37,348 nt of DNA from assembly GCA_035551475.1 (NCBI GenBank), contig DASZMX010000136.1, forward strand, positions 1-37,348. Reading direction: 5' to 3'. The stretch comes from DASZMX01 sp035551475 (lineage in GTDB: Bacteria > Verrucomicrobiota > Verrucomicrobiia > Limisphaerales > Palsa-1400). The notes under the pieces were generated by a model. The model worked only from the letters and a program-made list of their open reading frames with translations. It was not told the origin of the DNA and did not search any database. Positions 7,987 to 16,152 of the stretch are shown here, one piece after another (the stretch's first letter is position 1; each line of letters opens with the position of its first letter). Position numbers and translations under genes: made by a program.

Positions 7987-9026
7987 CGATTCGCGCCCGG
8001 TTGACGTTGTGGTATGGCAGCGTGCTCTTTTGCGCGGTGGTGTTGATTGCGATTTTTTCCCTGGCGGAAGTGCAGGAGCGGCGGGAACGCATCCATCGCA
8101 CCGACCGCGGGATGGCGGAGATCGTCGAAATCATGCTGGGGATTGGCGTGCCGGGCGCGGCGCTGAGCGTGGCGGGCGGCTGGTGGCTGATGCGAAAATC
8201 CCTCGCGCCCCTGGCGGACCTGACGGCGGCGTTGGAACGTGTCAACGAAAACACGCTGCTCTCCCAATTGCCCCGCTCCCGCAACGGCGACGAATTGGAC
8301 AGGCTGACGGAAGTTTTCAATGACATGACCCGCCGCCTGCACGATTCATTTCAACGCGTCCGGGAATTCACGCTGCACGCGTCGCACGAATTGAAAACGC
8401 CGCTGACCGTGCTGTGCGGTGAAATGGAAATGGCGCTGCGCGAGGAAGCGCTGCCGGCGGCCGATCGCGAACGCTATGCCAGCCAATTGGAGGAATTGCG
8501 CCGGCTCTCGCGGATCGTGAACGCGCTTACGCTTTTGGCGCGGGCGGATGCGGGCCAGGTTGACTGGAAGCTGGAGCCGGCGGCCCTGGACGAATTGGTG
8601 CGCGACAACTTTGCCGACACCCAAATCCTGGCCCAGGCTCAGGGCCTTCATGTGGAATTGACGGAGTGCGAGCCGGTGTCCTGCCGCTGCCATGCGCATC
8701 GGTTGCGGCAGCTTTTTTTGAATTTGGCCGACAATGCCGTCAAATATAATCATGCGGGCGGCCGCATCACGATGGCGTTGCGCCGGCGCGAGAACGAAGC
8801 GGAATTCGTCATCGCCAACACCGGGCCGGGCATCAAGGCGGAGTTTTTGCCGCGGGTTTTCGACCGTTTCTTTCGCGGCGATCCCGCGCACAGCAGCGAA
8901 ATTGAAGGGTCCGGCCTGGGCTTGAGCATTGCGCAATGGATTGTGCGGGCGCACCACGGAACCATCCAAATCGCATCCGAACCTGATCAATGGACGACGG
9001 TGACGGTGCGATTGCCAGGGGCGTGA
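7983..9026 (+). CDS. Sensor histidine kinase with minimal extracytoplasmic loop
   Basis: This 347-residue protein is the partner of the overlapping response regulator. Hydrophobic segments lie at about 9-29 and 48-70, leaving a charged loop of only about 18 residues (QERRERIHRTDRGMAEIV) outside the membrane. A HAMP-like linker covers about 70-125, the HisKA domain carries His135 (HASHELKTPL), and the HATPase domain has N247/N251 (NLADNAVKYN), NTGPGI and the GSGLGLSIAQ G-box. All catalytic boxes are intact. There is no periplasmic sensor domain, so it probably senses within the membrane or through a partner such as the lipoprotein or propeller encoded upstream. CusS-type kinases are longer and carry a real sensor domain. 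Confidence 0.92.
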   Translation: MTIRARLTLWYGSVLFCAVVLIAIFSLAEVQERRERIHRTDRGMAEIVEIMLGIGVPGAALSVAGGWWLMRKSLAPLADLTAALERVNENTLLSQLPRSRNGDELDRLTEVFNDMTRRLHDSFQRVREFTLHASHELKTPLTVLCGEMEMALREEALPAADRERYASQLEELRRLSRIVNALTLLARADAGQVDWKLEPAALDELVRDNFADTQILAQAQGLHVELTECEPVSCRCHAHRLRQLFLNLADNAVKYNHAGGRITMALRRRENEAEFVIANTGPGIKAEFLPRVFDRFFRGDPAHSSEIEGSGLGLSIAQWIVRAHHGTIQIASEPDQWTTVTVRLPGA

Positions 9027-9063
9027 TCCCTTTTGGGCGGGAATTACGCATTGTTGGGTAGAT

Positions 9064-9873
9064 ATGAAAAAATCTATCCTTATTTTAGCCACTCTCGGGG
9101 TTGCGACCTCGTTGGCAATCCATCTCGCCACTCGCCCTGAACCGAAACTTATTGCGTCCGCGCCAACCCCGCCAGCGGAACCATCCGCCCCCACCCCGGC
9201 GCCGGCAAGGCCGCTGGCCGCCAAGCCGGCGGCGCATGCTCACCCGGCCGAACCGGCGCGGTCGAACGCTCCGAACGCCACGCCCGAACGCGGCATCCAG
9301 GACAATTTGGCGCTGCAAGCGGCTGTGGACGTGCTGGTCTCACCCAAAGCGACTTTTGCCGACCGTCAAGCCGCATGGAAAGAAATTCGCGAGCGCGGGA
9401 TGTTGCAGGACGCGGCGAACGAGCTGGAACAGCGCATGAAAGACAATCCGGACGAGGCGGCTTACCCGGCGGCGTTGGGCCAGGCGTATTTGAAATTGTG
9501 CGCCACCACCGAGGACGTGCGCTCGCGGGCGGTGTGGGCGATGACGGCGGACAGAATGTTCGACACCGCCATTGCGCTTGATCCATCAAACTGGGATGCG
9601 CGTTACACCAAGGCGGTGGCGATGACCTATTGGCCCGCGGATTTGCACAAGGGCGATGACGTCGTCCAGCAATTCAACACGCTCATCCAACAGCAGGAGC
9701 AGAAGACGCCGCAGCCGCAATTCGCGCAAACGTACGAATGGCTGGGAAAATTCTACGACAAAAACGGACAGCCCGAACAGGCGCGGCAAGTGTGGGAACG
9801 CGGGGCGGCCCTCTATCCGAATGATTCCACGCTGCGCGCGCGCCTGGCCGCCGGGCAAACCGCGCAACAGTAA
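9064..9873 (+). CDS. Membrane-anchored or exported TPR-like protein
   Basis: This 269-residue protein has an N-terminal hydrophobic segment (KKSILILATLGVATSLAIHL) that is either a signal peptide or a membrane anchor. A Pro/Ala-rich spacer of about 50 residues follows. The C-terminal half has TPR-like helical pairs: AAYPAALGQAYLKL, MFDTAIALDPSNWDARYTKA, and QTYEWLGKFYDKNGQPEQAR with YPNDSTLRARLA. There are no catalytic motifs. It lies 37 bp after the kinase gene and 42 bp before the ATG of the Ser/Thr kinase, which also has a repeat-containing tail. It may be a scaffold for either system, but nothing in the sequence settles which. Confidence 0.72.
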   Translation: MKKSILILATLGVATSLAIHLATRPEPKLIASAPTPPAEPSAPTPAPARPLAAKPAAHAHPAEPARSNAPNATPERGIQDNLALQAAVDVLVSPKATFADRQAAWKEIRERGMLQDAANELEQRMKDNPDEAAYPAALGQAYLKLCATTEDVRSRAVWAMTADRMFDTAIALDPSNWDARYTKAVAMTYWPADLHKGDDVVQQFNTLIQQQEQKTPQPQFAQTYEWLGKFYDKNGQPEQARQVWERGAALYPNDSTLRARLAAGQTAQQ

Positions 9874-9915
9874 AGGGCTTTCCACGAACACGCCCAACTC
9901 CTACACTTGACATCC

Positions 9916-11994
9916 ATGAGCGCCATACCTGACGCCAACGCTCCCAGCCGGGAGGAATCCGTCTTCAATGCGGCTCTCGCCCTGCCCCCCGCTCAGCGAG
10001 CGGCTTTCCTGGATCGAACGTGCGCGGCGGATGGCGCCTTGCGCGCCCGGGTCGATGCGCTCCTGCGGTCGTACGGGGAATCGGAGGGTTTCATGGAAAC
10101 GAACACCGCCGCGGGGCCCCATGGCACCATCGTGGCGGCAGGCTCGGAGGGTCCGGGCGATGTGATCGGACGCTATAAGATTCGTGAAAAACTCGGTGAG
10201 GGCGGCTGCGGCATGGTGTATGTCGCCGAGCAAACTGAACCTGTCCGGCGGCGCGTGGCGCTGAAGGTCATTAAACTCGGCATGGACACCCGCTCCGTCA
10301 TCGCCCGTTTCGACGCCGAACGGCAGGCGCTGGCGATGATGGATCACCCCAACATTGCCAAGGTGCTGGATGCCGGAACGACCGACAAGGGGCGGCCGTA
10401 CTTTGTGATGGAGTTGGTGCGCGGCATTAAAATTACGGAATATTGCGACCAGCACAACCTTGACACCGAAGAGCGCATTCGCTTGTTCGTGCAGGTCTGC
10501 CACGCGGTGCAGCATGCGCATCAAAAGGGAATTATTCATCGCGACATCAAGCCGTCGAATATCCTTGTCACCTTGCACGACGGCGTGCCGGTGCCAAAGG
10601 TGATCGATTTCGGCATTGCCAAGGCGACGGAGGGCCGGCTCACCGATCAAACCATTTACACGCAGCTTTTTGAATTCATCGGCACGCCCGCTTACATCAG
10701 CCCGGAACAAGCGGAGATGAGCGGCCTGGACATCGACACGCGGAGCGACATTTACAGCCTGGGCGTGCTGCTTTACGAATTATTGACAGGTAAAACGCCC
10801 TTCGATTCGCAGGAACTGCTGGACTCGGGCCTGGACGGCATGCGCCGCACCATCCGGGAGCGTGAGCCCGTGGCGCCTTCCACGCGCTTAAGCTCCATGG
10901 GAGCGACGGATTTGACGGAAACGGCGCACCGCCATCGCGCCGAGCCGCCGCGTTTGGTCCATTTCATCCAGGGCGATTTGGATTGGATTGTGATGAAAGC
11001 GCTGGAGAAGGACCGCACGCGGCGGTTTGAGACGGCGAGCGCCATGGCGATGGATTTGCAGCGGTTTTTGACCAACGAGCCGGTGGAGGCGCGCCCGCCC
11101 AACAACTGGTATCGACTGCAAAAAATGGCCCGGCGCAACAAGGCGGTGTTCGCGGCGGCCGCTGGGATCGTCGCGGCGCTGGCGCTGGGCTTCGGAGTCT
11201 CCCTGCACCTTTATGTCAAAGAGAAGGCGGCGGAAAAAGAGCAGGCGCGTTTGCGCCAGCTGGCGGAGGCGGGGCTGGAATTTGAACGCACCCAACGCCA
11301 GCACGCGGAGATTGGCATGCAGCTCTGGCGCGCCGGCGTGCTAATGAGTCAAGACCAATTCGACCAGGCGGAGGCCTTGGTGAAGGAAGTCCCGCCCATT
11401 CCGCAACGCGCGGCGCTGGACAACGTTCTCGGCATGGTGCGGGCGCGTTACGGCAAGTTCCCCGCCGCCATCAGCAATTACATCAAATCCACCCAGGCCC
11501 AGCCCACCAACGATACGGGAGTGCATTGCCTCCTGCCACTGTTGGCGCACGAAGGGAAAACCAACGAATTCGACGAATGGCGTCTCAAGGCCTTGGATCA
11601 GTTTCAGTCCACCGGCGACGCCGATGTGGCGGAGCGTTTGGGTTTGGATTGCCTGATCCTGCCGGCGAACGAGGCCGAAATGGGCCGCATTGAAAAAATG
11701 CTCGAGACAGTGAAATCGCCCAATCAGCCGCTGGCGGAATTGGCGCGCGGCCTGGTCGAGTATCGACATGGACAATTTGCCGCGGCGGCGGCGCGTCTGG
11801 AGAAGGTTGTCGATCATCAGCCGAACGGGAACGCCGAGCAACAGGCGCGATTGATTCTCGCCATGGCGCAAACCAAGGCCGGCGCCACGGTCCACCTGGA
11901 TCCTCCGAATCCCACGCTGACCGGGCCAGATTGGAATGAAAAAATGACGACGCAATTATTGGCAAACGAAGCCCGCACCGTGCTTGGCCGATGA
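9916..11994 (+). CDS. Transmembrane Ser/Thr protein kinase (PknB-like) with C-terminal TPR-like region
   Basis: This 692-residue protein starts at ATG 9916 (MSAIPDANAPSREESVF). A TTG at 9907 is in frame but less likely. The first 70 residues (ALPPAQRAAFLDRTCAADGA ... RVDALL) form the helical leader common on kinases of this group. The kinase domain has a glycine loop (GEGGCGMVYVAEQ), Lys117 (VALKVIK), HRDIKPSN, DFGIAKA and GTPAYISPEQA, all intact, so it should be active. An insert follows TGKTPFDSQELL. A single membrane span lies near residues 410-430 (AAAAGIVAALALGFGVSLHL), putting the TPR-like C-terminus outside the cytoplasm. The stop overlaps the ATG of an ECF sigma factor (11991-11994), so the kinase probably controls that sigma factor. 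Confidence 0.93.
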   Translation: MSAIPDANAPSREESVFNAALALPPAQRAAFLDRTCAADGALRARVDALLRSYGESEGFMETNTAAGPHGTIVAAGSEGPGDVIGRYKIREKLGEGGCGMVYVAEQTEPVRRRVALKVIKLGMDTRSVIARFDAERQALAMMDHPNIAKVLDAGTTDKGRPYFVMELVRGIKITEYCDQHNLDTEERIRLFVQVCHAVQHAHQKGIIHRDIKPSNILVTLHDGVPVPKVIDFGIAKATEGRLTDQTIYTQLFEFIGTPAYISPEQAEMSGLDIDTRSDIYSLGVLLYELLTGKTPFDSQELLDSGLDGMRRTIREREPVAPSTRLSSMGATDLTETAHRHRAEPPRLVHFIQGDLDWIVMKALEKDRTRRFETASAMAMDLQRFLTNEPVEARPPNNWYRLQKMARRNKAVFAAAAGIVAALALGFGVSLHLYVKEKAAEKEQARLRQLAEAGLEFERTQRQHAEIGMQLWRAGVLMSQDQFDQAEALVKEVPPIPQRAALDNVLGMVRARYGKFPAAISNYIKSTQAQPTNDTGVHCLLPLLAHEGKTNEFDEWRLKALDQFQSTGDADVAERLGLDCLILPANEAEMGRIEKMLETVKSPNQPLAELARGLVEYRHGQFAAAAARLEKVVDHQPNGNAEQQARLILAMAQTKAGATVHLDPPNPTLTGPDWNEKMTTQLLANEARTVLGR

Positions 11995-12548
11995 CTGAAA
12001 TCACCCAACTATTGCAGCGGTTGGACGCCGGCGACCCGAGGAGCGCGGAGGAATTGCTGCCGCTGGTGTACGAGGAGCTGCGCAAATTGGCGGCATCGAA
12101 AATGGCCCGGGAAGCGCCGGGACAAACCCTCCAACCCACGGCGCTGGTGCATGAAGCGTGGCTCCGCGTGGCGGGTGGAACGGCGCCGGCGTTTCACGGC
12201 CGGGCGCATTTTTTCGGGGCGGCGGCGGAGGCGATGCGGCGTATTCTCATTGACAGAGCGCGGCGCAAATCGGCGCAAAAACATGGCGGCGGCCAGGCGC
12301 GGGTGGAAATGGACGACTGGGAAATTGCCGGCCCGGCGCCGGATGAACAGTTGCTCGCCCTCGATGAGGCGCTGGGAAAATTCGCGATGCTGGAGCCGCG
12401 CAAGGCGGAACTGGTGAAGCTGCGGTTTTTCGCGGGTCTGACCACCGAGCAAGCCGCGGACGCTCTCGGGATCTCCGAACCCACCGCCAAGCGCTGGTGG
12501 GCTTATGCCCGGGCGTGGCTGTGGGAGCAAATCCGGGCGGCAGCTTAA
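11991..12548 (+). CDS. ECF-type RNA polymerase sigma factor (TIGR02999-like)
   Basis: This 185-residue sigma factor begins MTEITQLLQRLDAGDPRSAE. Region 2 covers LLPLVYEELRKLAASKMARE, then LQPTALVHEAWLR and the AHFFGAAAEAMRRILIDRAR segment typical of the TIGR02999/Sigma70_ECF group. Region 4 is LEPRKAELVKLRFFAGLTTE followed by the helix-turn-helix ADALGISEPTAKRWWAYARA. There is no anti-sigma gene next to it. Instead its ATG overlaps the stop of a Ser/Thr kinase gene, an arrangement known for ECF factors controlled by phosphorylation. The stop overlaps that of convergent glmM by 4 bp. Target genes are unknown. Confidence 0.93.
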   Translation: MTEITQLLQRLDAGDPRSAEELLPLVYEELRKLAASKMAREAPGQTLQPTALVHEAWLRVAGGTAPAFHGRAHFFGAAAEAMRRILIDRARRKSAQKHGGGQARVEMDDWEIAGPAPDEQLLALDEALGKFAMLEPRKAELVKLRFFAGLTTEQAADALGISEPTAKRWWAYARAWLWEQIRAAA

Positions 12549-13927
12549 GCGCCCAATTCCTGCCGCAGCGCCTGCGTGATTTTCTGGCTCCATTGCTCCA
12601 GGGTCGCGGCGTCCCGGCCTTCGAGGAGCAGGCGGATTTTCGGCTCGGTGCCGGAATAGCGCAGAAAGACGCGCCCTTCCTGGGCGGCGAGATCTTTTTC
12701 GGCCTGGGCCAGCAAATGATTGACAGAGGCCAGCGTGTCCAGCGGCTTCTTTTCGCGGACGATCAAGTTTGTCAACAATTGGGGAAACCGCGTCCAGCGC
12801 CGGGAAAGTTTGGAAAGTTTTTCGCCGCTGGCCTTCATGGCGCGCAGGATTTGCAGGGCGGCGGTGAGCCCGTCGCCCGTGGTGCCGTGATCGCGGAGAA
12901 TGATGTGGCCGCTTTGTTCGCCGCCGATGTTCAGGTCCTGCCGCACCATTTCGGCCAGCACATTTTGATCGCCGACGGCGGTGCGAATGACTTTGCCGCC
13001 CGCTTCCCGCACGACGGCTTCCAACCCCGCATTACTCATGACGGTGGCCACGAGGGTTTTCTTGGCCAGTGTGCCTTGGGCGAGTCCTTCGAGCGCGAGA
13101 ATGGCCATAATATCGTCGCCATCGACGAGCGTGCCGTGTTCGTCGCAAAGCACCACGCGATCGGCGTCACCGTCATGGGCGATGCCCAAATCAGCTTTAT
13201 GCTCTTGCACGAGCTGGCAAAGCTTCTGCGGATGCATGGAGCCGCAGTCCTTGTTGATGTTCAGTCCATCGGGATTGTTGCCGTGCACAAACACCTCGGC
13301 GCCTAATTCCCGCAACACGCACGGCGTGGATTTGTAAGCGGCGCCATTGGCGCAATCGACGACGACGCGCAATCCGTCGAGGGTCATGTGCCGGGGAAAA
13401 GAACTCTTGGCGTATTCAATGTAACGGCCAAGAGCGTCGTCGATGCGCACGGCTTTGCCGATTTCCTTGGCGGTGGGGCGGATCTTCTCAATTTCTCCGC
13501 TGAAAACCAGGCGTTCAATGCGGCCCTCCACCTCGTCGTCGAGCTTGTAGCCGTCTGCGCGAAAAAATTTAATGCCGTTGTCGTCGTAGGGATTGTGCGA
13601 GGCGGTGATGACGATGCCGGCGTCGGCGCGCAGGCTGCGGGTGACATACGCGACGCCGGGCGTCGGGAGCGGCCCGATAAAAAGCACATCCACGCCCATC
13701 GAAAGAACGCCGGCGGAGAGGGCATTCTCCAGCATGTAACCGGAGAGGCGCGTGTCCTTGCCAATCACAATTTTATGTTTGCCGCGCCCCCGGGCCTGCG
13801 TTTCGAGGTTTTTAAAAACATGCGCGGCGGCCTGGCCTAATTTCAAAGCGGTTTCGGCGGTGACGGGCTCGACGTTTGCCGTGCCGCGGACGCCATCGGT
13901 GCCGAAGATTTTCTTGTGCTCGGTCAT
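12545..13927 (-). CDS. glmM: Phosphoglucosamine mutase
   Basis: This 460-residue enzyme converts glucosamine-6-phosphate to glucosamine-1-phosphate, the precursor of UDP-GlcNAc for peptidoglycan. The N-terminus IFGTDGVRGTANVEPVTAE is diagnostic. The active-site serine is Ser110 (ITASHNPYDDNGIKFF), the Mg site is DGDADR at 252-257, the sugar loop is GEQSGHII, and the phosphate-binding loop is RYSGTEPKIR. The length is normal for GlmM. It is the last gene of the folP-cdaA-cdaR-glmM run, 4 bp after cdaR. The cdaA-cdaR-glmM cluster is widely conserved. GlmM is known to bind and inhibit CdaA in some Firmicutes. Confidence 0.97.
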   Translation of the reverse strand: MTEHKKIFGTDGVRGTANVEPVTAETALKLGQAAAHVFKNLETQARGRGKHKIVIGKDTRLSGYMLENALSAGVLSMGVDVLFIGPLPTPGVAYVTRSLRADAGIVITASHNPYDDNGIKFFRADGYKLDDEVEGRIERLVFSGEIEKIRPTAKEIGKAVRIDDALGRYIEYAKSSFPRHMTLDGLRVVVDCANGAAYKSTPCVLRELGAEVFVHGNNPDGLNINKDCGSMHPQKLCQLVQEHKADLGIAHDGDADRVVLCDEHGTLVDGDDIMAILALEGLAQGTLAKKTLVATVMSNAGLEAVVREAGGKVIRTAVGDQNVLAEMVRQDLNIGGEQSGHIILRDHGTTGDGLTAALQILRAMKASGEKLSKLSRRWTRFPQLLTNLIVREKKPLDTLASVNHLLAQAEKDLAAQEGRVFLRYSGTEPKIRLLLEGRDAATLEQWSQKITQALRQELGA

Positions 13928-13931
13928 AAAA

Positions 13932-14339
13932 CTATTTGGCCTCTTCCACGGTCACGCTCGCGGGGCGCAAGTCGCGGACTGCCACGCCGGCGGGGGCTTC
14001 GGCGTGCAACGGAGTGAGAACGACTTTGTTGGAGGGAAAGTCTGTCAAATCAACGAATACTTTCAAATTGGCGGCGGAGGTGCGGCCGAGGTCGGGCTCC
14101 TCGCCGGTGACGGCCACCGTGACTTCCGTGGGATAAACCTTGAAGGCGCGGGCGTCGGAGGGGAGCTTGACCACGGAGACGGGAACGCGAAAAAGCTGCC
14201 GCGCGGAGAGGCGGTTCATGATGGTTTCGCTCGGCGTTTCGTCGTGCTGGATGCCGTAATGAATCGCCAGCCAGATCACCGTGGCGAGCGCGACTGAGAA
14301 GGTCTTGAGCCAGAAATTATGAAAAATGAGATCGCGCAT
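13932..14339 (-). CDS. cdaR: YbbR-domain membrane protein, CdaA regulator-like
   Basis: This short 135-residue protein has one N-terminal membrane span (FWLKTFSVALATVIWLAIHY) and one YbbR domain. The YbbR domain contains FRVPVSVVKLPSDARAFKVY and PTEVTVAVTGEEPDL, with a closing strand AVRDLRPASVTVEEAK. Firmicute CdaR has several YbbR repeats, whereas this one has a single repeat. It is 2 bp after the cdaA stop and 4 bp before glmM. It most likely sits outside the membrane next to CdaA and adjusts its cyclase activity, by analogy with Firmicutes. The symbol rests on domain type plus conserved gene order. Confidence 0.82.
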   Translation of the reverse strand: MRDLIFHNFWLKTFSVALATVIWLAIHYGIQHDETPSETIMNRLSARQLFRVPVSVVKLPSDARAFKVYPTEVTVAVTGEEPDLGRTSAANLKVFVDLTDFPSNKVVLTPLHAEAPAGVAVRDLRPASVTVEEAK

Positions 14340-14341
14340 GG

Positions 14342-15208
14342 CTATTTGCCCGAAGCCTCAGCGGGCGAGGAGCCGGCGGCGCCCGAATCGGCGGCCTTGG
14401 GTTCAGCCTCCGACGCGGTGCGCAGCCATTTCAAGAGATTGTGCGGCTTGCCCGGCTTGACCAGCGCGGATGTCAGGAAGGCGCGGAGTTGCTCGCTCGT
14501 AACGCCACGCGTCAACTGGCCGCGAAACGAGTGCGAGACCGCGCCGGTTTCCTCTGACACGACCACGACCAAGGCGTCGGTTTCTTCGGTCAGGCCGATG
14601 GCGGCGCGATGGCGCGTGCCGAGCGACGGATTGAGATCCTTGCGTTGGGTGAGCGGAAAAATACAGGCGGCATAGGCGATGCGATCGCCTTTGATGATCA
14701 CGCCGCCGTCGTGAATGGCGTTGTTCGGAAAAAAAATCGCCTCCAGCATTTCAGGCGTCGCTTCGCAATCCACCACGATGCCGGACTCGGTGGCTTCCTG
14801 AAGCTGGATGGATTGCTCCACCGCGATGAGCGCGCCGATGCGGACTTCCGAGAAACGCTCCACCGCCTGTATGATGACTTCGATGGTTTCGCGTTGTTCA
14901 TGCGCGGTGTTGAAAAAGGGATGCGTGCCAAGTTCGGCGAGAATCTTGCGCAATTCCGGCTGGAAAATAATCAGCACGGCCACGGCGGCAAACGCCACAA
15001 ACGAGCGCAGAATCCATCCCAGCACTTCGAGATGCAGGACGAGCGAAAGGGCGGTCAAGCTCAACAGCAACAAGACGAAGCCATACACGACCGGCGCGCC
15101 CCGCGTGCCGCGCACAAATTTGAAACAAAAGTAGAGGCCGACCGAGAGAATCGTAATCTCCAGGACAGACCTCCAACCATTGTTAATGATGTCAATTATA
15201 TTTGGCAT
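14342..15208 (-). CDS. cdaA: Diadenylate cyclase (c-di-AMP synthase)
   Basis: This 288-residue enzyme makes c-di-AMP from two ATP. The start chosen is ATG 15208 (MPNIIDIINNGWRSVLEITI). The longer frame to 15271 runs into folP. Three membrane helices fill the N-terminus (ILSVGLYFCFKFV, PVVYGFVLLLLSLTALSLVL, ILRSFVAFAAVAVLIIF). The DAC domain follows from about residue 90 (FQPELRKILAELG), with the nucleotide motifs IHDGGVIIKGDRI and SLGTRHRAAIGLTEETDA, then VVVSEETGAVS. The usual DGA triplet reads DGG here. The RHR motif is intact. Its start overlaps folP by 17 bp. The C-terminal tail after the DAC domain is Ala/Glu/Ser-rich. Confidence 0.93.
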   Translation of the reverse strand: MPNIIDIINNGWRSVLEITILSVGLYFCFKFVRGTRGAPVVYGFVLLLLSLTALSLVLHLEVLGWILRSFVAFAAVAVLIIFQPELRKILAELGTHPFFNTAHEQRETIEVIIQAVERFSEVRIGALIAVEQSIQLQEATESGIVVDCEATPEMLEAIFFPNNAIHDGGVIIKGDRIAYAACIFPLTQRKDLNPSLGTRHRAAIGLTEETDALVVVVSEETGAVSHSFRGQLTRGVTSEQLRAFLTSALVKPGKPHNLLKWLRTASEAEPKAADSGAAGSSPAEASGK

Positions 15209-16049
15209 CTTTGCGGCGTTCCTGTATCGCCTCGACCAGCCGGACGGCTTGGCGGGTTTCCGCCACGTCATGGCAGCGGATGATTTCCACCCCCTGCCCT
15301 ACGGCCCATCCGGCGCACGCGAGCGAGGGCGCCAATCGCGCTTCCGCCTCGCCTCCCGCCACGCGGCTGAGAAAGGACTTGCGCGACACTCCCAACAGCA
15401 GCGGTCGCTTCCACTTTCTAAATTGCCTCCATTCGGCCAGCAATTGCAAATTATGTTCCAATCCTTTTCCAAAGCCAATGCCGACATCCAGCGCTATTTG
15501 ATCAGGGTTAATGCCGTGATCCTGGAGCAGTTTGAGGCGCTCGCCCAGCAGCGCATTCACTTCCTCAATGACATTTTCATAATGCGGCTGGCGCTGCATG
15601 GTGGCCGGGGTTCCTTGAATGTGCATGAGGACGTAACCCGCGCCGGTTTCGGCCACCAGGCGCCACATGGCCGGATCGGCTCGAGCGCCGGAGAACACGT
15701 CGTTGACGATGGACGCGCCCGCATTCAGCGCCGCCCGCGCGACGCCGACTTTGGTTGTGTCGATGGAGATCGGAATCTTCACCGCAGGCGCGAGCGCGGC
15801 CACCACCGGGAGCACACGGCCAAACTCTTCCGACTCGGCGACGGGCTCGGCGCCGGGACGCGTCGATTCACCGCCGATGTCAAGGATGTCAGCCCCCTGC
15901 TCCGCCAAAGCCATGCCTCGCGCCACAGCGGCAGCGGGCGAAACAAACTGGCCCCCATCGGAAAATGAATCGGGGGTGACGTTCAGAATTCCCATGATCA
16001 AGGCGGGACGTGGAAAGATGAACTGGGAGTTCAGGATTTTCCAGGTCAT
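15192..16049 (-). CDS. folP: Dihydropteroate synthase
   Basis: The enzyme condenses pABA with dihydropterin pyrophosphate in folate synthesis and is the sulfonamide target. The diagnostic signature LIMGILNVTPDSFSDGGQF is near the N-terminus. It is followed by DILDIGGESTRPGAEPV, ISIDTTKVGVARAALNAGAS, IVNDVFSGA and the late LLLGVSRKSFL. The chosen ATG at 16049 (MTWKILNSQF) gives 285 residues, the family's usual size. A GTG at 16082 would add 11 residues and cover a hairpin. It is the first gene before cdaA-cdaR-glmM and overlaps cdaA by 17 bp, so translation of the two is probably coupled. Confidence 0.95.
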   Translation of the reverse strand: MTWKILNSQFIFPRPALIMGILNVTPDSFSDGGQFVSPAAAVARGMALAEQGADILDIGGESTRPGAEPVAESEEFGRVLPVVAALAPAVKIPISIDTTKVGVARAALNAGASIVNDVFSGARADPAMWRLVAETGAGYVLMHIQGTPATMQRQPHYENVIEEVNALLGERLKLLQDHGINPDQIALDVGIGFGKGLEHNLQLLAEWRQFRKWKRPLLLGVSRKSFLSRVAGGEAEARLAPSLACAGWAVGQGVEIIRCHDVAETRQAVRLVEAIQERRKDAKYN

Positions 16050-16077
16050 GACGCGCGCGGGAATGGCCACATTTAGG

Positions 16078-16097
16078 CGCACCTGACCGCAGGTGCG
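16078..16097 (-). terminator. Perfect 8-bp hairpin between ppiC-like gene and folP
   Basis: CGCACCTG and CAGGTGCG flank the 4-base loop ACCG. The hairpin lies between the parvulin stop and the preferred folP ATG. No T-run follows in the direction of transcription, so it is either a weak terminator, a processing or attenuation structure, or chance. Confidence 0.3.
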
Positions 16098-16152
16098 TCC
16101 CTCAACCTAGCCCTTCCCAGCGCCAGAATTCAAGCCTTGAAAAGGCGCGAAC

